From positions 1 through 64,000 of the forward strand of contig NZ_JAMJXC010000018.1 in the NCBI RefSeq assembly GCF_023571765.1: a stretch of DNA of 64,000 nucleotides, written 5' to 3'. Within the stretch, counting starts at the first letter, position 1. Each line of letters opens with the position of its first letter. This document shows, in pieces, positions 1-8,631 of the stretch. The notes under the pieces are model-generated. The model was not told the DNA's origin. It made no database searches and was given only the letters and a program-made list of their open reading frames with translations. A program made the position numbers and the translations under genes. Source of the DNA: Xanthobacter aminoxidans (lineage in GTDB: Bacteria; Pseudomonadota; Alphaproteobacteria; Rhizobiales; Xanthobacteraceae).

Positions 1-449
1 AGAAGATCGCCTATGACGTCGGCGCCATCGACCGGGCGTTCCAGGGCCAGTATGGCTCGGTCTCCCTGAGCAGTTCGGATGCCGCCCTCGTCACCCACGC
101 CAGGACCCGCTGGGAGACCACGGTCGCCGGCCTCCAGGATGCGCTGCGGGTACAGGCGGGCGTTGTCGGCAATCTCGACACCGGCCGCTCGCAGGCCTCA
201 ACGCTGGTCGGGCAGAGCCAGGCGGCGACTGGCGCGCTGCAGGCCATGCAGGCGGGGAACCAGCTCCAGGCGCTCCAGGCCCAGCAGCTCTCCGACCTCA
301 CCGCCGTGGTGGCCGCCAATGGCCGGGCGCAGGCCCTGTCAGAGGCGGAGCGTGCCACGGCGGTGTCGGAGGGACAGGAGCGCTACCGGCGCTTCTCGAC
401 CCCGTCGAGCTACCAGCCCTCCGCCGTCACCATGTTCCGCGGGAACTGA
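1..449 (+). CDS. trbJ: TrbJ, conjugative transfer pilus protein (5' truncated by window edge)
   Basis: Only the C-terminal ~148 residues are present, read in frame from base 3 to the stop at 447-449. The segment is rich in Gln, Ala and Ser, with helical stretches such as LQALQAQQLSDL, as in the C-terminal half of TrbJ/VirB5-like P-type T4SS proteins. The following genes trbK, trbL, trbF, trbG and trbI are in the canonical order, and this supports the call more than the fragment itself does. TrbJ is a periplasmic or pilus-associated component needed for mating-pair formation. The rest of the transfer operon should lie upstream of the window. Confidence 0.8.
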   Translation, partial: KIAYDVGAIDRAFQGQYGSVSLSSSDAALVTHARTRWETTVAGLQDALRVQAGVVGNLDTGRSQASTLVGQSQAATGALQAMQAGNQLQALQAQQLSDLTAVVAANGRAQALSEAERATAVSEGQERYRRFSTPSSYQPSAVTMFRGN

Positions 450-459
450 GGACCGAGCG

Positions 460-720
460 ATGGATCAGGGCACTGCGCTCAGGACCCTCGTCGTTGCCGG
501 GCTGGTCGGGTCGGTGATCGCGGCTCTGGCAATGGCCTCCGGCCGGCAGGTGGAGCCGGTCGTCTCAACCAGCGTGCCGGTAGGAAGCGTCTCCTCGGCA
601 GACCTCAAGCGCTGCGCCACGCTGGAGGCGGCCGATCCCATCGATCCGCGCTGCTCCGCGCTCTGGGAGGCGAACCGCCGCCGCTTCTTCGGCAGGCCCG
701 TGGACGGAGCTGCGCCATGA
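460..720 (+). CDS. trbK: TrbK-like entry-exclusion protein
   Basis: This is an 86-residue protein starting MDQGTALRTL, ten bases after the trbJ stop and preceded by GAGGACCGAG. A single hydrophobic segment at residues 9-26 looks like a signal anchor. The rest is hydrophilic and contains two cysteines in a context (DLKRCATLEAADPIDPRCSALW) seen in the short TrbK-alt proteins of alphaproteobacterial Trb clusters. The family is thought to act in the envelope to prevent redundant transfer into cells that already carry the element. The gene ends in an ATGA overlap with trbL. An in-frame extension to base 79 would overlap trbJ and was not used. Confidence 0.72.
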   Translation: MDQGTALRTLVVAGLVGSVIAALAMASGRQVEPVVSTSVPVGSVSSADLKRCATLEAADPIDPRCSALWEANRRRFFGRPVDGAAP

Positions 721-1997
721 ACGACGTCGGCGTCATCGACACCTTCCTCAACACCTTCACCAGCTACATCGATTCCGGCTTTGGCCTGATCAAGGGCGAG
801 GTGACGGGCCTCTCCTCCATCCTGATCGCCCTCGACATCACGCTCGCCGGCCTGTTCTGGGCCTGGGGTGCGGACGAGGACGTGATGCGCCGGCTGGTGC
901 GCAAAACCCTCGCCATCGGCTTCTTCGCCTGGATCATCGGCAACTTCAACGCGCTCGCGAAAATCGTGTTTGAGAGCTTCGCCGGGCTCGGGCTCAAGGC
1001 CGGCGGGTCGACCATCAGCACCGCGGAGTTCCTGCGGCCGGGGCGCCTCGCGGAAGTCGGGCTCGCCGCGGGCCAGCCGCTGCTCGATGCCGCGAGCCAG
1101 CTCACCGGGCCGGTGGCGCTCTTCGTCAATGCCGTGCAGATCGCCGTTCTGCTGGTCTCGTGGCTGCTGATCCTGATCGCCTTCTTCATCCTCGCGGTGC
1201 AGCTCTTCGTCACCCTCATCGAGTTCAAGCTGACGACGCTCGCCGGCTTCGTGCTCATCCCCTTCGCCTTCTTCGGCAAGACCGCTTTCCTCGCCGAGAA
1301 GGTGCTCGGCAACATCGTGGCCTCCGGCGTGAAGGTGATGGTGCTCGCCGTCATCGTCGGTATCGGCTCCGGGCTGTTTTCCCAATTCACCACCTCCTAT
1401 GGGAATGCCCAGCCGACCATCAGCCAGGCCCTGTCCGCCGTGCTGGCGGCGCTGTCGCTGCTCGGTCTCGGCATCTTCGGACCAGGGATCGCCACGGGAC
1501 TGATCACCGGTGCACCGCAGCTCGGCGCGGGTGCAGCCGTTGGGACCGGCCTTGCCGCAGGAGGTGCGGCGCTCGCAGGAGCCGGAGCTGCGGGCATAGC
1601 GATGCGCGGGGCCGGTGCTGCCCTGTCGGGAACAGCTGCGGCCGCACGAGCTGGCGCGAGCCTCGCCGGAGGGGCTGCATCCGCCTACAGCGCGGGAGCC
1701 GCGGGCCAATCCGGGCTGTCCAGTGTCGCCGGTGGGCTTGGAGGTGTCGCGCGCGCCGGGGCCGCGGCGGCAACATCTCCCTTGCGCGGTTCAGCCGCCG
1801 TACCGCCGACCTCCAAAGCCACTGCCGCCTCGTCGAGCGCTCCGGCGTCTTCCGGCGATGTCCCAGATTGGGCCCAACGCATACGGCGCTCCCAGCAGGT
1901 CGCCCACGGCATCCAGACCGCAACCCATGCGATCCGCTCCGGCGACAGCCATGGCGGCGGCTCCTCCATCTCCCTCTCCGAAAGCGATCGCTCATGA
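717..1997 (+). CDS. trbL: TrbL, polytopic inner-membrane T4SS channel protein
   Basis: This 426-residue protein has a short N-terminal region, then about six hydrophobic segments between residues ~20 and 270. A low-complexity Ala/Gly/Ser-rich tail follows from ~270 to 370, and the C-terminus is hydrophilic. This is the standard TrbL/VirB6 layout, in which the membrane domain forms part of the inner-membrane translocation channel. It overlaps trbK and trbF by 4 bases at each end, which indicates translational coupling. Its methionine content is ordinary, unlike most proteins beyond 7 kb. Confidence 0.9.
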   Translation: MNDVGVIDTFLNTFTSYIDSGFGLIKGEVTGLSSILIALDITLAGLFWAWGADEDVMRRLVRKTLAIGFFAWIIGNFNALAKIVFESFAGLGLKAGGSTISTAEFLRPGRLAEVGLAAGQPLLDAASQLTGPVALFVNAVQIAVLLVSWLLILIAFFILAVQLFVTLIEFKLTTLAGFVLIPFAFFGKTAFLAEKVLGNIVASGVKVMVLAVIVGIGSGLFSQFTTSYGNAQPTISQALSAVLAALSLLGLGIFGPGIATGLITGAPQLGAGAAVGTGLAAGGAALAGAGAAGIAMRGAGAALSGTAAAARAGASLAGGAASAYSAGAAGQSGLSSVAGGLGGVARAGAAAATSPLRGSAAVPPTSKATAASSSAPASSGDVPDWAQRIRRSQQVAHGIQTATHAIRSGDSHGGGSSISLSESDRS

Positions 1998-2683
1998 CGC
2001 CTTTCAAGCGACCCTCGGTCCATTACGGCCGATCTCCCGAACCCGAGACGCCCTATCAGCGTGCGGCCCAGGCGTGGGACGACCGCATCGGCTCCGCCCG
2101 CGTCCAGGCGAAGAACTGGCGCCTCATGGCCTTCGGTTGCCTGGCGCTTTCGGCCGGCCTCTCCGGGGCCCTGGCATGGCAGGCCCTGAGCGGCTCAGTG
2201 GTGCCGTGGGTGGTTGAGGTGGACAAGCTCGGGCAGGCTCAGGTGGTCGCGCCCGCCGCAGCGGACTATCGCCCCTCCGATCCCCAGATCGCCTTCCACC
2301 TCGCCCGCTTCATCGAGGAGGTGCGCAGCATCTCCGCCGATCCGGTCATCGTGCGGCAGAACTGGCTCAGGGCCTATGCCTATGCGACGCAGGCCGGCGC
2401 AGTTGCGCTCAACGACTATGCCCGCGCCAACGATCCCTTCGCGCGCGTCGGCAAGCAGCAGGTGGCTGTGGAGGTCTCGAGCGTCATCCGCGCCTCGCCG
2501 GACTCCTTCCGCATTGCCTGGACCGAGCGCCGTTACCAGGACGGCAGCCTCGCCGACACCACCCGCTGGAGCGCCATTCTCACCGTCGTGGTGCAGGCGC
2601 CGCGCGACGCCGAGCGCCTCCGGGCCAATCCGCTCGGGATCTACGTCAACGCCATCAACTGGTCGAAGGAACTCGCACAATGA
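1994..2683 (+). CDS. trbF: TrbF, VirB8-like T4SS assembly protein
   Basis: This is a 229-residue protein starting MTPFKRPSVHYG. A cytoplasmic N-terminus of ~45 residues is followed by one transmembrane helix (~residues 46-68) and a periplasmic VirB8-type domain, with WVVEVDKLGQ just after the membrane and TRWSAILTVVV near the end. VirB8/TrbF proteins nucleate assembly of the T4SS inner-membrane platform. A longer reading upstream in the same frame exists only as shadow inside trbL. The chosen ATG gives the ATGA overlap typical of this operon. Confidence 0.92.
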   Translation: MTPFKRPSVHYGRSPEPETPYQRAAQAWDDRIGSARVQAKNWRLMAFGCLALSAGLSGALAWQALSGSVVPWVVEVDKLGQAQVVAPAAADYRPSDPQIAFHLARFIEEVRSISADPVIVRQNWLRAYAYATQAGAVALNDYARANDPFARVGKQQVAVEVSSVIRASPDSFRIAWTERRYQDGSLADTTRWSAILTVVVQAPRDAERLRANPLGIYVNAINWSKELAQ

Positions 2684-3732
2684 CACCGGCCATCCGCACT
2701 TCCGGGAGGCCGGCTTTCCGTGTCCTCTCCTTTCCGGCTCTCCGTAAAGCCGGCTTGCCGCTTCTCCTGGCGTGCACATCTGCGCTCGCCGGCTGCGCCA
2801 CCTTCGAGAAGCCGCCCGAGATCGAGTATGACGATGCGCCGCCCGCCGTCTTCAAGGCCGAGCCGCCGGGGCCGGTGCGCATCGTCGAGCTGCCGAAACC
2901 CCTGCCTCTGCCCGGCCAGCTGAAGCCGCTAAGCAAGGACGGGAAGATGGAGCCGGAAGCGACCGACCCTGCAGCTCGGGTGAACCAGGCCAATGCCGCC
3001 GCCCGCGTCCAGCCGGTGCGCAACGGCTTCATCAACTCCATGCAGGTCTATCCCTTCGTGGAGGGCGCCCTCTATCAGGTCTACGCCGCGCCCGGGCAGG
3101 TCACCGACATCGCGCTCCAGCCCGGCGAGCAACTGGTGGGCACGGGGCCTGTGGCCGCCGGTGACACCGTGCGCTGGATCATCGGCGACACCGAGAGCAG
3201 GGCAGGGGCTGCGAAGCAGGTCCACATCCTGGTGAAGCCCACGCGACCGGACCTCACCACCAATCTCGTCATCAACACCAATCTGCGCACCTATCACATG
3301 GAGCTGCGCTCCACCGAGAAGACCTACATGGCCTCGGTCTCCTGGCAGTACCCTCAGGACCAGCTCATCGCGCTGCGACGCCAGAATGCCGAGGCGGCAG
3401 TCGTGCAGCCCGTCGCCACCGGCATCGACCTCACCAAAGTGAACTTCCGCTATGAGGTCACAGGCGACCGCGCGCCGTGGCGGCCACTGCGGGCCTTCGA
3501 TGACGGCCAGCAGGTGTTCATCGAGTTTCCCCGCGGCATCGCCCAGGGCGAGATGCCGCCGCTGTTCGTGGTCGGCCCGCAGGGCGACACCTCCGAGCTC
3601 GTGAACTATCGCGTGCGCGGCAGCTACATGATCGTCGACCGTCTCTTCGCGGCAGCCGAGCTGCGCTTCGGCGCCGACAAGGATCAGAAGCGCGTGCGCA
3701 TCTCCCGCACGGACGGGAGGCCCGTCCTATGA
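2680..3732 (+). CDS. trbG: TrbG, VirB9-like outer-membrane-complex lipoprotein
   Basis: This is a 350-residue protein. Its N-terminal export signal ends in the lipobox LAGC with Cys39 as the predicted lipidated residue, so it should be anchored in the outer membrane. The middle and C-terminal parts match the TrbG/VirB9/CagX layout, including an N-terminal domain with YPFVEGALYQVYAAPGQ and a C-terminal beta-rich domain with FRYEVTGD and PPLFVVGPQG. In the core complex it would pair with TrbI (VirB10-like). The N-terminus is longer than usual before the hydrophobic core, so a slightly later start is possible. Confidence 0.92.
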   Translation: MTPAIRTSGRPAFRVLSFPALRKAGLPLLLACTSALAGCATFEKPPEIEYDDAPPAVFKAEPPGPVRIVELPKPLPLPGQLKPLSKDGKMEPEATDPAARVNQANAAARVQPVRNGFINSMQVYPFVEGALYQVYAAPGQVTDIALQPGEQLVGTGPVAAGDTVRWIIGDTESRAGAAKQVHILVKPTRPDLTTNLVINTNLRTYHMELRSTEKTYMASVSWQYPQDQLIALRRQNAEAAVVQPVATGIDLTKVNFRYEVTGDRAPWRPLRAFDDGQQVFIEFPRGIAQGEMPPLFVVGPQGDTSELVNYRVRGSYMIVDRLFAAAELRFGADKDQKRVRISRTDGRPVL

Positions 3733-4976
3733 GCGGCATCGACCCCGGGAAGGAGAAAAGGCCGGACCCGACCGAGGATGCCGGCGCCCGCCCGCTGACG
3801 GGAGAGGCTGTGGCGGCGATGCGGCTGCGGCCGGAGCCGCCACGGGTGACCCGCCTGTCCCGCAAGGTGCTGGCCGGACTGGGGCTCGTTGCAGGGCTCG
3901 GGATCGGTGGTGCCTTGATCTACGCCCTTCAGGCGCGCAGGGACCGTGGGCCGGGACAGGAACTCTACGCCACCGATATCAAGGCGACACCGGACGGGCT
4001 CGCCGGCCTGCCCAAGGATTACACCGGCATCCCCAAGCTCGGGCCGCCACTGCCCGGCGACCTCGGCCGGCCGATCCTCAATGCACAGACGGCAGCGCAG
4101 CCGCCGATCCCAACGATGGCAGGCATGCCCAATCCAGCTCTCAGCCCCGAGGAGCAGCGCCAGCAGCAGGAGAGCGAGGCAGCCCGGACCGGACGGCTGT
4201 TCGCCCAGACCAACACGCGGCCGGCGAGCCCTGTCGTGGCGCAACAGGTGAGCGCAGCGTCAGCAACGGTGGCGGCACCTGTCCCGGATCTGACGTCCCT
4301 CGGCCTCGCCCCATCGGCGGCGACACCGACGGCCCAGGAGCGGCAGACGGCCTTCCTCAATCAGGCCGCCGACCGGCGCACCGTCTCGCCCGACCGTGTG
4401 GCGGCTCCGGCCTCGGCCAATGTCCTGCAGGCGGGGGCCGTGATCCCGGCGGCGCTGATCACAGGTATCCGCTCCGACCTGCCGGGTCAGATCACTGCCC
4501 AGGTGACCGAGAATGTCCACGACAGCCCGACCGGGCGGATCCTCCTGATCCCTCAAGGCACGCGCATCATAGGGCAATACGACAATGGCGTCGGCTTCGG
4601 CCAGCGCCGGGTGCTTCTGGTCTGGAACCGGCTGATCTTTCCCAATGGGCGCGCCATCGTGCTGGAACGCCTGCCGGGCGCCGATGCGGAAGGCTATGCA
4701 GGGCTGGAGGATGGCGTCGACTATCACTGGGGCGAGCTGTTCAAGGCCGCCGTGCTCTCCACCATCCTCAGCGTCGGGGCGAGCGCAGGCACGTCCGGCA
4801 GTGACAGTGACCTCGCCAGCGCCCTGAGGGAAGGCGCCTCCGACAGTATAAGCCAGACAGGCCGCCAGATCGTCCAGCGCCAGCTCAACATCTCGCCGAC
4901 GCTCACCGTCCGGCCGGGATACCCGGTGCGGGTCATCGTCACGCGCGATCTCGTCCTTGAACCTTACGGAGGCTGA
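3729..4976 (+). CDS. trbI: TrbI, VirB10-like T4SS core-complex protein
   Basis: This 415-residue protein has a Pro-rich cytoplasmic start, a transmembrane helix at ~residues 45-66, a Pro/Gln/Ala-rich periplasmic linker to ~residue 220, and a conserved C-terminal VirB10/TrbI domain. That domain includes VIPAALITGIRSDLPGQ, ILLIPQGTRIIGQYD and the closing YPVRVIVTRDLVLEPY. VirB10-type proteins span both membranes and couple inner-membrane energy to outer-membrane gating. It overlaps trbG by 4 bases and is followed within two bases by the DUF2274 gene. Confidence 0.95.
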   Translation: MSGIDPGKEKRPDPTEDAGARPLTGEAVAAMRLRPEPPRVTRLSRKVLAGLGLVAGLGIGGALIYALQARRDRGPGQELYATDIKATPDGLAGLPKDYTGIPKLGPPLPGDLGRPILNAQTAAQPPIPTMAGMPNPALSPEEQRQQQESEAARTGRLFAQTNTRPASPVVAQQVSAASATVAAPVPDLTSLGLAPSAATPTAQERQTAFLNQAADRRTVSPDRVAAPASANVLQAGAVIPAALITGIRSDLPGQITAQVTENVHDSPTGRILLIPQGTRIIGQYDNGVGFGQRRVLLVWNRLIFPNGRAIVLERLPGADAEGYAGLEDGVDYHWGELFKAAVLSTILSVGASAGTSGSDSDLASALREGASDSISQTGRQIVQRQLNISPTLTVRPGYPVRVIVTRDLVLEPYGG

Positions 4977-4977
4977 T

Positions 4978-5265
4978 ATGCCGAAGCTGAAGCTCAGCGA
5001 GATCCTTGACGAGAAGCCGGTGAAGGTGACCGTGGAGCTACCGGCGAAGCTGCATCGGGACCTTGTCGCCTACTCGGAAATCCTTAGTCGGGAGAACAAT
5101 CAGTCCCCTACAGAGCCATCCCGTCTCATAGTCCCCATGCTTGAGCGCTTCATCGCGACGGATCGTGGATTTGCGAAGGCGCGGCGCGCAGCGCCTCCTG
5201 ATCTTGCGGACGAGCAATCGCTTGGTTCGCTTCCGAGGAGGGAGCCATCGTCCGGGCAAGGCTGA
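4978..5265 (+). CDS. DUF2274 family protein at the end of the Trb operon
   Basis: This is a 95-residue protein starting MPKLKLSEILDEKPVKVTVELPA. Its N-terminal ~65 residues match the DUF2274 pattern (VTVELPAKLHRDLVAYSEILSREN), resembling a ribbon-helix-helix-like or plasmid-associated fold. Such genes regularly follow trbI in alphaproteobacterial integrative elements, and their function is unknown. The C-terminal ~35 residues overlap the convergent LysR gene by 116 bases and look less conserved. The original stop may have been lost and replaced by read-through into the LysR coding region. Confidence 0.75.
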   Translation: MPKLKLSEILDEKPVKVTVELPAKLHRDLVAYSEILSRENNQSPTEPSRLIVPMLERFIATDRGFAKARRAAPPDLADEQSLGSLPRREPSSGQG

Positions 5266-6145
5266 GGAGCGTTCGAAACGCGGGATTGTCGTTCTTCGGC
5301 GACCAGGCCGCATGGAATGAAACCACCTCGTCGTGCAGCGGACGATAGGTCACCCCGGCGACCTTCACCAGACGTTCCGATTCGATGATCAACGTCGTTC
5401 CGCGGCCGGACGCGACGAGATTGAGAAGCTTGTAGCGCCCGACCCGCTGCGCCGCGACACGGGGCTCACCTTCGACCTCCCGGATTCGCCGGACAACATA
5501 GTCTTGAATCCGCGCGCCCGCTGGCGTGTCTCGGAGAAGGATTTTCTCAGCTCTGAGATCCCGCCATGTCAATGACTCTGAAGCAGCAAGGGGGTGGCCT
5601 TCAGGCAATGCCACCAGCACCTGTTCTGACCAGAGGTAAGCTGAGTCGCACTCGCCAAAATCGCTCAACCCAATGACAAAGGCGATATCGATCTGAAATT
5701 GGCGAAGGGCATTAATGTGCTCATGTGCTTCACCCTCGACGAAGTCGATGTGAACTGATCCATGTCTTGCATCATATGCTCGAAACAAGGCTGACAAAAA
5801 GCCGGAGGAAAGGGACGAAAACAGTCCAACTTTGAGATATCCACCCTCCGCACGACCGATGGCGGCCACCTCTGCAGCCCCGTCACGAATGTGGTCCAGG
5901 ACATGACGGGCACGATGAAGGAACCGCTGGCCGGCCATCGTCAGGTTGATTCCCCCGGAGTGCCGCACGAATAGGGAGGCACCGATCTGGCTTTCAACGT
6001 CGCGAATGCGACGACTGACGGAGGATTCCTGCACCCCGAGTGCCGCTGCCGCCTTCCGAAAGCTTCCAGCATCTGCTGCCGCGATGAAATATCGGAGATC
6101 ACGCACTTCGATATCAAATAATGATCGCCTCACAACACGCCTCAA
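5150..6145 (-). CDS. LysR-family transcriptional regulator
   Basis: This is a 331-residue regulator. The N-terminal winged helix-turn-helix (~residues 14-75; LRYFIAAADAGSFRKAAAALG followed by ESSVSRRIRDVESQIG) is intact, and the C-terminal two-lobe effector domain follows. It reads toward the Trb operon and overlaps the DUF2274 3' end. A LysR gene in this position is common at the ends of alphaproteobacterial trb clusters, so it most likely belongs to the mobile element. It could still have been recruited by the sulfur locus, because the shared dyad there is compatible with a LysR T-N11-A box. No coinducer can be inferred. Confidence 0.88.
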   Translation of the reverse strand: MRRVVRRSLFDIEVRDLRYFIAAADAGSFRKAAAALGVQESSVSRRIRDVESQIGASLFVRHSGGINLTMAGQRFLHRARHVLDHIRDGAAEVAAIGRAEGGYLKVGLFSSLSSGFLSALFRAYDARHGSVHIDFVEGEAHEHINALRQFQIDIAFVIGLSDFGECDSAYLWSEQVLVALPEGHPLAASESLTWRDLRAEKILLRDTPAGARIQDYVVRRIREVEGEPRVAAQRVGRYKLLNLVASGRGTTLIIESERLVKVAGVTYRPLHDEVVSFHAAWSPKNDNPAFRTLLSLARTMAPSSEANQAIARPQDQEALRAAPSQIHDPSR

Positions 6146-6158
6146 CGCACAACCGAAG

Positions 6159-6211
6159 TAAGGACAAATTTACCACTCGCCAGCCCAAGTCGCAATCTTA
6201 AGTTGTCCTTA
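6159..6211. promoter_or_regulatory. Inverted repeat upstream of the LysR gene
   Basis: TAAGGACAA at 6159-6167 and its exact complement TTGTCCTTA at 6203-6211 form a 9-bp inverted repeat with arms 35 bases apart. It begins 13 bases upstream of the LysR start. This geometry suits an autoregulatory LysR site, with recognition and activation sites about 40-50 bp apart. The sequence is unrelated to the TCTAT-N7-ATAGA dyads found further right. Confidence 0.45.
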
Positions 6212-6348
6212 GCGTTGCATTTGCCAGCGCTCTCGGCATCCCTCGCCCGTTCGCCGCCGAGGGGATCGGCGCATCATCCGCTGGGATCCCGCTCTTACCT
6301 TGATCGCTGACCACCCATTTTACCCCTCCGATTTGGCGCTCACCTTGT

Positions 6349-7069
6349 TTGGCCGGCAAGCGCGAGACCGTGAAGCGCCTCGGCACCGATTACATCGACC
6401 TCTACCAGCTCCACTGGCCCGATCGCGCCGTTCCCCTGTTCGGCCAGCGCGCCACCCACTCGCGCGCGCGGCGGCGGCGACGGCCCGGAAATGCCGGTGG
6501 AGGAGACGCTGGCCGCCCTCGATGCGCTGGTGAAGGCCGGGAAGGTGCGCCACATCGGCCTCTCCAACGAGACCGCCTGGGGCCTGTCCGCCTTCCTCGC
6601 CGCGTCGGAAAAGGGCATCGGCCCACGCGTCGCCTCGGTGCAGAACGCCTTCAGCCTGGTGAACCGCACCTATGAGACCGGCCTTGCCGAATTCCACCTG
6701 CGCGAGGACGTGGGCCTGCTCGCCTATTCGCCATTGGCGAAGGGCTCTCTCACCGGCAAATATCTCGACGGCGCCCTGACCGCCCGTGCCCGCAAAACGC
6801 TGTTCAACCGCACCCAGCGTTACGAGAAGACGGGCACGGAAGAGGCGGTGCGTGCCTACGTGGCCCTCGCCCGCGAGCTGGGCCTGACGCCCGCGCAGCT
6901 CGCCCTCGCCTTCGTCACCAGCCGACCCTTCGTGACCTCCAACATCATCGGCGCCACCACCCTCACGCAGCTGGAGGAGGATCTCGGCTCGCTCGACGTG
7001 ACCCTGACGCCCGAGATCGAGGACCGCATCGACGCCCTGCACCAGTTGCACGGAACCCCCGCGCCCTGA
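6349..7069 (+). pseudogene. Aldo/keto reductase remnant, 5'-truncated and frameshifted
   Basis: From ~6354 one frame encodes KRLGTDYIDLYQLHWPDRAV, the hallmark central strand of the aldo/keto reductase family. Around 6465-6478, within a run of CGC/GGC repeats, the homology moves to the next frame (GGGDGPEMPVEETLAALDAL). It then continues to a normal C-terminus at 7069, including GKVRHIGLSNET and LLAYSPLAKGSLTGKY. About 100 N-terminal residues with the catalytic Asp/Tyr region are missing. The start of homology coincides with the end of the mobile-element DNA, so truncation by insertion or deletion at that boundary is likely. A fragment of ~192 residues could still be translated from 6491. Confidence 0.75.
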
Positions 7070-7132
7070 ACGGCCCCCACCGCCGGCCCGGCAACGGCCG
7101 GCGGTGCCTCTGGCCCGACTTGCGCGATATTT

Positions 7133-7149
7133 TCTATTAAATTTATAGA
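7133..7149. promoter_or_regulatory. Candidate sulfur-locus operator, site A
   Basis: TCTAT-TAAATTT-ATAGA is a perfect 5-bp inverted repeat with a 7-base spacer, lying in a short AT-rich island (7125-7165) about 100 bases upstream of the first monooxygenase gene. The right arm runs into TAGACA. With TAGAGT 16 bases further on, this could form a -35/-10 pair, so the site would overlap the promoter. Confidence 0.55.
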
Positions 7150-7247
7150 CAAACTTATTTGTGATCGTAGAGTAGCCGGCACCGATTGGCCGGCCCCCGC
7201 TTCCAACGTGAGCCACCGGCCGGTCTCCGCCCTTCGGGAGAGACGCC

Positions 7248-8600
7248 ATGGCCCCGCGCCAGCTGCACCTGAACGTCAACACCCTGAATGCCGGCTTCTA
7301 CAGCTCGGCCTGGCGTGCGCCCTCGTCTGATCCCCGCGCCTATGCCGACATCGCGCACTATGTGAAGGTCGCCAAGATCGCCGAGCGCGGCACCTTCGAC
7401 GCCATCTTCCTCGCCGACGTGCCGGCCTTCTCCGACCGACCGGACCTGCGCCCTTTCCAGGCGCTGGAGCCAACCATCGTGCTGGCGCACGTCGCCGCCG
7501 CCACGGAGCATCTGGGCCTGATCGGCACCGCCTCCACCAGCTTCAACGACCCCTACAATCTCGCCCGCCGCTTCGCCTCCCTCGACATCGCCAGCAACGG
7601 CCGGGTGGGCTGGAATATCGTCACCACCGCCGACGCCTCAGCCGCGCGCAATTTCGGCACCGACGAGCTTGAGGCCCACGCCAATCGCTACGAGCGCGCC
7701 GACGAGTTCGCCGACGTGGTGACAGCCCTGTGGGACAGCTGGGAGGACGACGCCTTCGTCGGCGACAAGGCGTCCGGCCACTTCATCGACACCGCCAAGG
7801 TCCACCCCATCGAGCATCGCGGCCGGCACTTCTCGGTGCGCGGGCCGCTCAACGTGCCGCGCTCGGTGCAGGGCCGGCCGGTTCTGGTGCAGGCGGGCGG
7901 ATCGGCGGACGGCATCCGCCTCGCCGCGCGGCATGCGGAAGCCATCTTCTCCGTCGCCCACACGCTGGAGGAGGCGCTCGCCTTCGCCGGTTCGGTCCGC
8001 ACCCAGGCCCACACCTTCGGCCGCCACGGCGACGACATCGTGATCCTGCCCGGTCTCGCCACCATCATCGGCTCCACCGAGGCTGAGGCGCGCCGCCGCG
8101 AGGAGGAGCTGTGGGCGCTCACCCCCGGCGATTACGGGCTGCGCCGCGTCGCCGGCATTCTCAAGGTGGACCCCTCCTCCCTCGATCTCGACGGCCCGCT
8201 GCCTGAGGTGGCGCGCCCGGTGGACGGGATGCAGACCTTCTTCGACGCTCTGGTGGGCGCGGCGGATCGCGAGAAGCTGACCGTGCGCCAACTCATCCGC
8301 CGCTTCGGCGGCTCCACCGGCCACCGGGTCATCGTCGGCACGCCGGAGGCCATCGCCGACGACATCGAGGCCTGGTTCACCGCCGGCGCCGTGGACGGCT
8401 TCAACCTGATGCCGGACGTGCTGCCCGAGGGTCTCGAAGTCTTCGTCGACCATGTGGTGCCGCTGCTGCGCCAACGCGGGCTGTTCCGCACCCATTATTC
8501 CGGCCGGACGCTGCGGGAGCATTTCGGCCTCCCCCGCCCCGCCAGCCGCTTCGCCCACGGCACGGCGGTCTCCGCACCGCGCGTCGCCGCCGGCGGCTGA
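7248..8600 (+). CDS. LLM-class FMN-dependent monooxygenase (NtaA/SnaA/DszA type)
   Basis: This is a 450-residue protein of the luciferase-like TIM-barrel superfamily. Typical features are the N-terminal strand LHLNVNTLNAGFYSSAW, the FMN-region motif GRVGWNIVTT (~residues 123-132), YERADEFADVV, and the closing VDGFNLMPDVLPEGLEVF. DszA/SnaA/NtaA relatives use FMNH2 supplied by a partner reductase to oxidise sulfones, aminoacetates and similar compounds, and the substrate here is unknown. It is the first gene of a nine-gene run ending at 17350, with the ribosome-binding site GGGAGAGACGCC before the ATG. It has no cysteine and three methionines in total. Confidence 0.88.
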   Translation: MAPRQLHLNVNTLNAGFYSSAWRAPSSDPRAYADIAHYVKVAKIAERGTFDAIFLADVPAFSDRPDLRPFQALEPTIVLAHVAAATEHLGLIGTASTSFNDPYNLARRFASLDIASNGRVGWNIVTTADASAARNFGTDELEAHANRYERADEFADVVTALWDSWEDDAFVGDKASGHFIDTAKVHPIEHRGRHFSVRGPLNVPRSVQGRPVLVQAGGSADGIRLAARHAEAIFSVAHTLEEALAFAGSVRTQAHTFGRHGDDIVILPGLATIIGSTEAEARRREEELWALTPGDYGLRRVAGILKVDPSSLDLDGPLPEVARPVDGMQTFFDALVGAADREKLTVRQLIRRFGGSTGHRVIVGTPEAIADDIEAWFTAGAVDGFNLMPDVLPEGLEVFVDHVVPLLRQRGLFRTHYSGRTLREHFGLPRPASRFAHGTAVSAPRVAAGG

Positions 8601-8631
8601 GCTGCCCTTCATCCCGAGGATCCATCCGTCC

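Noticed and set aside
6301-6345. Possible insertion-sequence end near the reductase truncation
   Set aside because: The stretch reads like a non-coding mobile-element remnant (pyrimidine-rich, unlike the flanks), but I could not identify a terminal inverted repeat, a target duplication or any transposase.
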